From JBEIVB01 sp040374085 (GTDB taxonomy: Bacteria; Bacteroidota; Bacteroidia; UBA4408): 13,064 bases of DNA. Position 1 is the stretch's first letter. The number at the start of each line of letters is the position of its first letter. Position numbers and translations under genes: made by a program. The stretch covers positions 1 through 13,064 of the forward strand of contig JBEIVB010000071.1 in NCBI GenBank assembly GCA_040374085.1. The letters run 5' to 3'. Below the pieces are notes generated by a model, which ran no database searches, was not told the DNA's origin, and worked only from the letters and a program-made list of their open reading frames with translations. Positions 7,220 through 13,064 of this stretch are shown here, piece by piece.

Positions 7220-7258
7220 GGGACTGTCCCATTAGCTTTGCATGACCTTCTAGAAGGT
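7220..7258. repeat. Two short inverted repeats between the VWA gene and the polysaccharide operon
   Basis: ACCTTCTAGAAGGT (7245-7258) is a perfect 14-base palindrome beginning within the stop codon of the VWA gene. GGGACTGTCCC (7220-7230) is a second inverted repeat with a 3-base centre, next to the candidate -7 element. Read on the minus strand, GGGACAGTCCC is followed by GTAATTTT, so it could act as a weak terminator for the VWA transcript. Either repeat could instead be an operator for the downstream operon. Function is undecided. Confidence 0.4.
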
Positions 7259-8664
7259 TATTCCCCGGTTTTCCACAACCCCCTTCGGCTGCTTTGCTTC
7301 TGCACCTCCAACAGCAACATTCCTTCGGAATCGGCCAAGCTGCGCACCACCATCAAATTTCCTTTGCCCGCTTCTGCCAGGTCATCCAAAGCGGCAATGT
7401 CGGCTCGATCGGGTTTTGTAGCTACCACCGAACAAAACAAGCCCGAACCTTGGCCGGACCGGTCGAATAAGGCTTGCTCATTTTTCCCAAGCGCAAAAGC
7501 GCCATCGGTTATCAAAACCAATTGGTTGTTGCCACCATCGAGCCAATTTCGGTGTGCGAGAGCTACAGCCTCTCGAATGGCTCTATTGCCCGCTGTTTGC
7601 CCAGATGGACGCAGGGTATCGAGCCCCTCAAGGAGAGCAGGCAGGAAACCTGCTGGCAACGACTCGCCTAAAATCCGCGGCTCGCCTGCATACACCATCA
7701 AGCTCACGCGATCCGAAGCGCGCAAATGCGGCTGCAGGTCACGTATGGCTGCTAATCCCAATCGAAATTTCTCTTCGTAACGCATGGAGGCAGATGCGTC
7801 CAACAAGAGAATGAGGTGGTTGGGCTTGCAACGGGACAGGGGCAAAGCCACCCCCTCAGACTCAGGCAACGGATTTTCTGAAACGGGTTGCTCCTTAACG
7901 TCAACAACCGGTTCTGGAGACTTCCGAAGCACAACAGAATCGACGTTAAAGCCCAAAGGCATCAAAAAGATTCTCCAATCGCCGGAGGCCGTTGTGATGA
8001 CCTCTTGACTTTGATACGTTGAATATCCTGGAGATCTTGCCCGCAACACCAACAAGCCCAAGGGCCTAGGTAAGTCCACCCGCCCAAGAGCATCGGTTGG
8101 GCCCTTCCAAAGAAGCTTGCCACCTTTGAATACCTCCAAAAAAGCACCCGGAATGGGTCGTCGGGCTTGCTCATCCCAAATCTCAACAGCCCATTCTGCA
8201 ACTCCAACTCCTTTTCTTCCGACCCCTACACCATGAGAGGGGTGACAGGCTTGCAGCGCGTGCGCATCGGGCTGATTCACCCTTCCAGACACCTCCAGCA
8301 GCAAGGGTTCCGAGCGAAGGGCCGTAAATACCCGAACCACCTCCGAAAATTTACCCGGACGCTCAGGCACAAAGGTCACCACCAGCCGGGTGCTATCACC
8401 CGGCATAACCGTTCGTTGTAAAGCCTCTGCACGTATGCTGGATGCAGCCGAAACCCGTAAAAGCACGTCTCGGGTGTTTCCGCGATTTACCAGAACAAAA
8501 TCAAACACCACTTCGTAGGCTCTATCCAAAGGCTCCATCTCCAACCTCTGCTCCACAACCTCCAATCCCTGAGCCAGGGCACTACTGGAACAAAGGTTGA
8601 ACAGCAAACCCGAAAGAAAACATAATCGAAATCCAATGGCCCAAAAGCCGGCCCTCTTCTTCAT
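7258..8664 (-). CDS. Exported protein with DUF1573-like, carboxypeptidase-regulatory-like and VWA domains
   Basis: A 468-residue protein starting with a cleavable signal peptide (MKKR, hydrophobic core, then ALA|Q at 29-32). Residues about 36-130 look like an Ig-like DUF1573/ASH-type strand domain: VFDFVLVNRGN, then VMPGDSTRLVVTFVPERPG, ending LEVSGRV. Residues about 158-222 resemble a carboxypeptidase-regulatory-like domain (RRPIPGAFLEVF, then TDALGRVDLP). After a Pro/Glu-rich linker, about 283-430 is a von Willebrand A domain with a complete metal-ion-dependent adhesion site: D289-x-S291-x-S293, T357 and D387 in ITDG. Such domains bind ligands through Mg2+. There is no C-terminal sorting domain or lipobox, so the periplasm is the likely location. 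ATG 8664 fits the signal peptide best; ATGs at 8670 and 8697 are possible. A strong terminator lies just upstream, so its own promoter or read-through is required. The partner is unknown. Confidence 0.8.
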   Translation of the reverse strand: MKKRAGFWAIGFRLCFLSGLLFNLCSSSALAQGLEVVEQRLEMEPLDRAYEVVFDFVLVNRGNTRDVLLRVSAASSIRAEALQRTVMPGDSTRLVVTFVPERPGKFSEVVRVFTALRSEPLLLEVSGRVNQPDAHALQACHPSHGVGVGRKGVGVAEWAVEIWDEQARRPIPGAFLEVFKGGKLLWKGPTDALGRVDLPRPLGLLVLRARSPGYSTYQSQEVITTASGDWRIFLMPLGFNVDSVVLRKSPEPVVDVKEQPVSENPLPESEGVALPLSRCKPNHLILLLDASASMRYEEKFRLGLAAIRDLQPHLRASDRVSLMVYAGEPRILGESLPAGFLPALLEGLDTLRPSGQTAGNRAIREAVALAHRNWLDGGNNQLVLITDGAFALGKNEQALFDRSGQGSGLFCSVVATKPDRADIAALDDLAEAGKGNLMVVRSLADSEGMLLLEVQKQSSRRGLWKTGE

Positions 8665-8704
8665 GCTCATGCAACGACAATACTCTTCAAAACGCATACA
8701 GATC

Positions 8705-8733
8705 AAAAAAAAACCTCCGACGTGCGGAGGTTT
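8705..8733 (-). terminator. Strong intrinsic terminator after the outer-membrane barrel gene
   Basis: On the minus strand AAACCTCCG (8733-8725) pairs perfectly with CGGAGGTTT (8719-8711) around a 5-base loop, and the descending arm runs into nine T residues (8713-8705). This is a textbook Rho-independent terminator. It lies about 30 bases after the barrel-protein stop and should end the tilS-protease-barrel transcript. The U-run ends only 8 bases before the upstream-most ATG (8697) of the VWA gene. Confidence 0.92.
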
Positions 8734-8764
8734 CGTTTAGCTTAAATGAAGGCTTGCCACACCA

Positions 8765-9514
8765 TCAATTGCCATCCCACAAACGGTAGTGCACCGATAG
8801 GAATGCAACCATGCTGGTGTTGCGAATGGGGGTGTTGGTGGTGATGCTGGTGTTTAGATTCACCACTTTGTTTTCGCGCAAATCAAGAATTCCAAAGGCA
8901 TAGCGCAAATCAAGCCCCACCTTTAAACGGGAAGAAAGTTGGTAGGAAGCGCCTACACTGGCCAACAAGCTGTAGTCAACGGCGTTGAAAAAGGTGCTGT
9001 TGTTGGAGCCCACTGCATAAGCCTGCAGTGTAGAATCGCTGCCAAACGCGGTTCCGGTATATTCGGTCTTCAACTTTGTGTTGAAGCGAGCCGAGCCCAT
9101 CAAGCCCAAACCTGCATAAGCATCCAGCTTACTTTCTGGCTTCATGAAGTGGTAGCTCACCACGATCGGAACATCGAAATACTGAAGGGTTTGCGTGTTC
9201 GCCCACTTCTGAACCACAGAGGGGTTGCCATCGGAACCCAACAAAGTATCGGAAGCCGTGTACTGAGAACCACGCTCACTAAACAAGATATCAACGCTTG
9301 CACTGATGCGGTTTTCGAAACGATACTCTAAGAAAACACCGCCGCTGGGCATGGTGCGGGCTTTGATGTCGCTCACATTGGGGCCCAAATCCTTTACGCC
9401 GGATAAGGAAGACATGGTTCCGCCTGCGCGAAGACCTCCGAATAAAAATTGTGCGTGAGCAGGAGCACCAACCAAGGTGGCGCCAAAAAATAGAGCAAGG
9501 AGAGCTGTTCTCAT
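8765..9514 (-). CDS. Small outer-membrane beta-barrel protein (porin-family / PorT-like)
   Basis: A 249-residue protein with a signal peptide (MRTALLALFFGATLVGAPAHA|Q, cleavage after about residue 21) followed by amphipathic strands with alternating hydrophobic residues. Examples are FLFGGLRAGGTMSSL, ISASVDILFSERGSQY, FDVPIVVSYHF, LDAYAGLGLMGSARF, DYSLLASVGASYQL and LKVGLDLRYAFGI. It ends in an aromatic-containing strand, MVAFLSVHYRLW. The pattern and length fit the 8-10-strand outer-membrane barrels common in Bacteroidota (OMP beta-barrel / PorT-like family). The FDVP...Y segment after strand four is typical of that family. ATG 9514 is 57 bases downstream of the protease stop with no terminator between them, so co-transcription is likely. 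A strong terminator follows. No specific substrate or function is indicated. Confidence 0.82.
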   Translation of the reverse strand: MRTALLALFFGATLVGAPAHAQFLFGGLRAGGTMSSLSGVKDLGPNVSDIKARTMPSGGVFLEYRFENRISASVDILFSERGSQYTASDTLLGSDGNPSVVQKWANTQTLQYFDVPIVVSYHFMKPESKLDAYAGLGLMGSARFNTKLKTEYTGTAFGSDSTLQAYAVGSNNSTFFNAVDYSLLASVGASYQLSSRLKVGLDLRYAFGILDLRENKVVNLNTSITTNTPIRNTSMVAFLSVHYRLWDGN

Positions 9515-9571
9515 GAATGAGTATTCGTTAATGGTTTGGACAAAGAAACAAAAAAAGTTGGGGAGGTTTTA

Positions 9572-12313
9572 TCACTTGCCCGACACAAGCCAACGCAGCG
9601 CACCCACCTTGGACTTTCCGGGAATGCGAATCATGTATAGGCCATCATACAAGGGCATCTCCAGGTTCATGCGCAGGCGTCCGTAAGGCCAATTCTGAAG
9701 CGAAACTCTTCTTCCCATTAGATCCAACACCTCAACCTGAGCCGGAGCATCTCCCCTACCCGACCACACCAACTCTGCACCGGAGGGAGAGGGGTTGGGT
9801 ACAACGGCAAACGAGGCTTCAACGTCTTCCTGAGAAACACTTGTTGGAGCTCCATCGTACTTCTCCTGAGCCGCTGCAGCAGCCTCTTGCAACAAAGCAA
9901 GATTCTCAGCAGCAAGTATCGCGAATGCCACGGTTACCGAGTCGCCCGAAGCAAGGGTGAAGGGTCCCGTTGACACGGTTTGAGATACATCTGAGCCGTT
10001 CGGAAGGGTTCCAGCACGGTTGCGCACCTGAGAGAGGGTTTGGAATTTGTCCGCGCCACTGAACCCATCGGCCAGGTTTACACCACCGGCACCTCCGGTA
10101 ACATGGTCGAGACCATAAACATAATAAGGAGCATTGCTGCTCAACACCTTAATACCGGCGTAAAGGCCATTCGCTTCAGTGCTGAAAACATAGCCCATGC
10201 GTTGGGTTGAATCCAAGCGGGCCAGATTTAAATTGTAGTTCATTACATCCCAGTCTGCATAAATGCCGGCGTGAAGGCCTGAGATGGGAAGAAAACTGGT
10301 GTTCTGTAAGGTATACTGAACCATCACATAACGGGTGTTACCCGGACTGCTCCAGGCAAAAGCCTGATGACGCACCTGAAGGCCTATTGTCGATGTTCCT
10401 GCATTGAAATCGTCGAAAAGTCCTCGAGCATCGAACTCCGAAACCACCGGCGGTACAATGCGATACACCGATTGAAGAGAGGTAAAATCCGCATCGGTTT
10501 GACCCCCTACTGCTCCACGCGCCATGTCTACTACTCTGCCATCGGGAACACCGGCCATAAAACTGGCCTCATACAACACAGAGCTGCCCCCATTAAGCCT
10601 TACCCCCAAGCCTTGGGTCTGGTTTGTGGTGTTGTACCCCAATCTGCCGTTGCTGGTGATGCTGGTTGCAATGTCGGCAATGGAGATGTTTAGGTAGTTG
10701 ACGTTTAATGTGAGAGAAAAATACAACGTTTGGGTAAACCCGGCATCGGTGCAGGTTAAGGCAAACTCAACGATTTGATTGGGCGGCGCGTTGGGCAAAA
10801 TGCGGAAGCGAAAATCATCGGGCGCATTTACTAAGGTGTCGCCACTGTCTGCTGCTCCTGGCGCATAAACCGTGCTGAGCATCTGCACAAAAGAAGAAGC
10901 GCTGCTCAATTGAACCTGGAAATTACTCAAGGGAGATAAGGCATTAATCAAGGTTGCCTGAATGCGAACAGTATCTCCACTCACCAATGCCTGATCGTTG
11001 CCATCGGTAGCAGCAATTCCATCCAGAACCACACTCTTCAAACCCGTTTCGGTTAATGCCCGGTAAAGATTCAACCGACCGGAACCCAACTTACCCGCAA
11101 ACGCTGCATTTCCGGCCACAGTGTCTATGTTATCTGCCGTTGCCCGCAACCGTTCTGCCAAAGCCATGGGGCTTATACCCGGAAAATGCGAAGCCACCAA
11201 AGCAGCTCCACCCGCTACCACAGGACTTGCCATAGAGGTTCCGGATGAGCTGGTGTAGCCATTGGAAATCCAAGTACTGTAAATACCCTCACCGGGTGCA
11301 GCAAGGTCTACATAACGACCGTAGTTCGACTGGCTCCACTTCACATCGGAAGAATTGCTTGCACAAACCGAAAGCACATGTGCATACGCAGCCGGATAAA
11401 ACGGAGAATCTATAGCGCTGTTTCCGGCAGCAGCAACCACCAGGCACCCTTTCTCCAGAACAGCATAATCGACAATATCCTGGCCAAACTGGCCTCCAGA
11501 GGGACTTCCCCAAGAACAATTTATTACCTTACAATTATGATCGGCGGCATACACAATTCCCTCGTATGCCATGTTCAATTCCCCGGCCGAATTCATGATT
11601 TTAACAGGCAAGAGGCGGCATGCAAACCCAACCCCGGCAATGCCGACATTGTTGTTGGTTTCGGCTCCGGCAATGCCCGAAACATGCACTCCATGGTTGC
11701 AGGTTTGGCACGGATCCGGACTGGGGTTGTTGTCGTTGTTGCCCAAATCCCAACCGTAACGGTTGTCTACGTAACCATCGCCATCGTTGTCGAGGCCGTC
11801 CATAGGATCTGAGTAATTATACTGAATGGCGCCGGACAAGTCTGTGTGCCCAAGCTCAATGCCCGTATCGGTGATGCCAACGGTAATGGCAGTATCCCCT
11901 GTTTCAACATCCCAAGCTGTTAGTGCACGAACGCTGCTAAGGTGATACTGCATGAGCAGGGACGGATCGTTTGGTGTAAACGTGAGAGTGGGCATCACCT
12001 TGGGTTCCACATAAACCGCCCAACCGGACGCCATCAAGTCCTTTTGCCATTGAGCCGAAGTTCCCGAGCCCACCTCAAAAGTCCAAAAAAGTGAAAGGTC
12101 AATGCGTTTCCCCGGTCTTACTAGGCCACTAGCGTGTGTTGGGAAAACCGGACGGAGAGCCTCTAAGCCCAATTGCTGAAACCGAGTCACGACCCTGGGT
12201 GCCGGACTGGGTGCAAATTCGGATTTCATAGTTGGCTTAACACGCATCACCCAGGTAGTGCTAAAACATGGGGCAGCCAGCATCAGCATTGCCGCAAAAA
12301 TCAACTTACGCAT
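9572..12313 (-). CDS. Subtilisin-like (S8) serine protease with T9SS type A C-terminal sorting domain
   Basis: A 913-residue secreted protease. A signal peptide covers about 1-18 (ending PCFS). Residues 19-110 form a propeptide-like region, and the S8 catalytic domain spans about 125-420. The triad is D149 (GITDTGIELGH), H207 (NHGVHVSG) and S360 (SSGTSMASPVVAGGA), with N298 (AAAGN) as oxyanion-hole residue. An insert, DGLDNDGDGYVDN (172-184), looks Ca2+-binding. C202 and C205 sit directly before the catalytic His. Residues about 425-815 are strand-rich with no domain I can name. The end (about 833-913) is a type A T9SS domain: VVPNPSPSG, then VEVLDLMGRRV, YDGLYMIRI and a short basic tail. T9SS cargo crosses the outer membrane and is released or anchored after removal of this domain. 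ATG 12313 overlaps the tilS stop by 8 bases. All catalytic residues are intact, so activity is expected. Confidence 0.93.
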   Translation of the reverse strand: MRKLIFAAMLMLAAPCFSTTWVMRVKPTMKSEFAPSPAPRVVTRFQQLGLEALRPVFPTHASGLVRPGKRIDLSLFWTFEVGSGTSAQWQKDLMASGWAVYVEPKVMPTLTFTPNDPSLLMQYHLSSVRALTAWDVETGDTAITVGITDTGIELGHTDLSGAIQYNYSDPMDGLDNDGDGYVDNRYGWDLGNNDNNPSPDPCQTCNHGVHVSGIAGAETNNNVGIAGVGFACRLLPVKIMNSAGELNMAYEGIVYAADHNCKVINCSWGSPSGGQFGQDIVDYAVLEKGCLVVAAAGNSAIDSPFYPAAYAHVLSVCASNSSDVKWSQSNYGRYVDLAAPGEGIYSTWISNGYTSSSGTSMASPVVAGGAALVASHFPGISPMALAERLRATADNIDTVAGNAAFAGKLGSGRLNLYRALTETGLKSVVLDGIAATDGNDQALVSGDTVRIQATLINALSPLSNFQVQLSSASSFVQMLSTVYAPGAADSGDTLVNAPDDFRFRILPNAPPNQIVEFALTCTDAGFTQTLYFSLTLNVNYLNISIADIATSITSNGRLGYNTTNQTQGLGVRLNGGSSVLYEASFMAGVPDGRVVDMARGAVGGQTDADFTSLQSVYRIVPPVVSEFDARGLFDDFNAGTSTIGLQVRHQAFAWSSPGNTRYVMVQYTLQNTSFLPISGLHAGIYADWDVMNYNLNLARLDSTQRMGYVFSTEANGLYAGIKVLSSNAPYYVYGLDHVTGGAGGVNLADGFSGADKFQTLSQVRNRAGTLPNGSDVSQTVSTGPFTLASGDSVTVAFAILAAENLALLQEAAAAAQEKYDGAPTSVSQEDVEASFAVVPNPSPSGAELVWSGRGDAPAQVEVLDLMGRRVSLQNWPYGRLRMNLEMPLYDGLYMIRIPGKSKVGALRWLVSGK

Positions 12314-13064
12314 AGTCTTTTTGTTGTTTCAAATCATCAAACGCGAAATATAGATAAATGGTTGAGCTGCCTCCCAAATTTTCCGACGATGCTTCCCAAG
12401 ATGCACACACTCCGGGAATGGCTGCCACTGCATCTCCTTTGCGAACCACAGGATAATGAGCCTTTCGAAAGGGAGCCATTACGCGGGCTTGCAACACATC
12501 CGCCACCTTCCGGTGATGCGGAAATCCGGGGGTTATCAGGCGGTCGCCGGGTCTCCATGCTGCTACCCGCAAATCACTAGCCTGCCAATCAGGGGGTAAA
12601 GCCAAACTCCAAACCCAATCTTTTGGAACGAATTCCGTTTCCATAACTCCGATACGATAAGGCCCCCACACTCCTTCAACACCTAATGCAAGCGGAATAG
12701 GCTGCGAAGGGTACGTCACGGAAGGCCCCCACCACAAACGTGCCTTATTCAACCCCACGTCCCAACCCTTTCCGACGAACAACTGCCCCGAAACTTTTTT
12801 TTGCCGAATACAGGAAAGAATATGCCTAAGGACATCTTCGGTAAGGCCGGTATGCCCGAGCAAAAACCAGAGCCTTTCAGCCGAAGGATAAGCCTCGAGC
12901 AGAGCATCGGTATCAACGGAGCCTACTCCATCGGGATGGGTGCAACCCCACCGTTCCAACCATCCATCTTGCCAGAAATTCAATTGGGCACGCGAGGCTT
13001 CGGTGTACCGAGCCAAATCCACCATGCGGTCGGCTGCATCGGGAAAGCGATCGAGCACAGGCGG
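12306..13064 (-). CDS. tilS: tRNA(Ile)-lysidine synthase TilS, C-terminal part (partial, runs off right edge)
   Basis: 252 residues are visible, open at the right edge. TilS attaches lysine to C34 of tRNA-Ile(CAU) using ATP, so that AUA is read as isoleucine. The C-terminal TilS domain is recognisable at about residues 165-240 after the first GTG (13058). WRPGDRLITPG (168-178) is followed by HHRKVADVLQARVMAPFRKA (181-200), then the YPVV and AAIPGV strands, the usual 'RPGDR...KK..D...P...R' pattern. The segment just upstream (PPVLDRFPDAADRM) fits the helical linker after the ATP-pyrophosphatase domain. The SGGxDS motif and roughly 190 N-terminal residues should lie beyond the window. The GTG at 13058 is not a real start, because the frame continues in both visible upstream codons. 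The stop overlaps the ATG of the secreted protease by 8 bases. Confidence 0.88.
   Translation of the reverse strand, partial: PPVLDRFPDAADRMVDLARYTEASRAQLNFWQDGWLERWGCTHPDGVGSVDTDALLEAYPSAERLWFLLGHTGLTEDVLRHILSCIRQKKVSGQLFVGKGWDVGLNKARLWWGPSVTYPSQPIPLALGVEGVWGPYRIGVMETEFVPKDWVWSLALPPDWQASDLRVAAWRPGDRLITPGFPHHRKVADVLQARVMAPFRKAHYPVVRKGDAVAAIPGVCASWEASSENLGGSSTIYLYFAFDDLKQQKDYA

Noticed and set aside
7205..7780. 191-codon plus-strand frame opposite the VWA gene
   Set aside because: It is antisense to a clear VWA domain, and its translation is compositionally odd (Pro/Ser/Arg/Lys) with no recognisable domain.
121..8170. Near-identical stretches gaatgggtcgtcg at about 124 and 8152
   Set aside because: Only about 13 bases match, on unrelated coding sequence, with no third copy seen; a chance match is sufficient.
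9515..9571. Possible terminator or promoter between protease and barrel genes
   Set aside because: There is a T-run on the minus strand but no stem before it, and TAACGAAT is too far from TAnnTTTG to call.
11378..11812. 144-codon plus-strand frame opposite the protease
   Set aside because: It is antisense to the conserved catalytic domain; the Val/Ile-rich repeats mirror the reverse complement of Asp/Asn codons in the DNDGDG insert.
1..13064. CRISPR array, insertion sequence, phage or defence system
   Set aside because: No regularly spaced repeats, transposase, integrase or defence-type domains were found on either strand.

Overview
The window looks like a chromosomal segment of a Bacteroidota (Bacteroidetes) bacterium. 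Three things point there: a secreted subtilase ending in a type IX secretion (T9SS) sorting domain, promoter elements matching the Bacteroidota consensus TTTG / TAnnTTTG rather than -35/-10 boxes, and weak or absent Shine-Dalgarno sequences. I cannot name the genus from the sequence alone. There is no transposon, integrase, CRISPR array or rRNA, and nothing clearly suggests recent transfer.

Layout, left to right. (a) 1-430, minus: the N-terminal part of a thiamine-diphosphate-dependent 2-oxoacid dehydrogenase E1 protein that runs off the left edge, preceded by about 260 bases with no convincing gene. (b) 691-858: a minus-strand tRNA-Asn(GUU) with its own promoter and a strong intrinsic terminator, back to back with a plus-strand PfkB-family sugar/nucleoside kinase (882-1805), the only plus-strand protein gene. 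(c) 1846-7218, minus: a compact surface-polysaccharide operon read right to left. It holds a 134-residue conserved-type protein of unknown function, a Wzx-like flippase, two divergent Wzz-like chain-length proteins in tandem, and a Wzy/WaaL-like O-antigen polymerase/ligase. Gaps are short and the last three genes overlap. (d) 7258-8664, minus: an exported protein with an Ig-like DUF1573-type domain, a carboxypeptidase-regulatory-like domain and a von Willebrand A domain with an intact MIDAS. (e) 8705-13064, minus: tilS (tRNA-Ile lysidine synthase, C-terminal part only, running off the right edge), overlapping by 8 bases a T9SS-sorted subtilisin-like protease, then a small outer-membrane beta-barrel protein, ended by a strong terminator.

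How the genes may work together. In (c) the flippase would move lipid-linked repeat units across the inner membrane, the polymerase/ligase would join or attach them, and the two Wzz-like proteins would set chain length. No glycosyltransferase and no outer-membrane exporter is present here, so units must be made elsewhere. In (e) a tRNA-modification gene leads a transcript whose remaining products are exported. The VWA protein, protease and barrel are all envelope or secreted proteins, so 1.8-12.3 kb is essentially an envelope-biogenesis neighbourhood.

Most protein starts were moved from the longest possible frame to an internal ATG, because the longest frames begin at TTG/GTG or upstream of a clear signal peptide. 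The best points for follow-up are the paired Wzz paralogues, the CxxC next to the catalytic histidine of the subtilase, the terminator immediately upstream of the VWA gene, and the unknown 134-residue leader protein of the polysaccharide operon.
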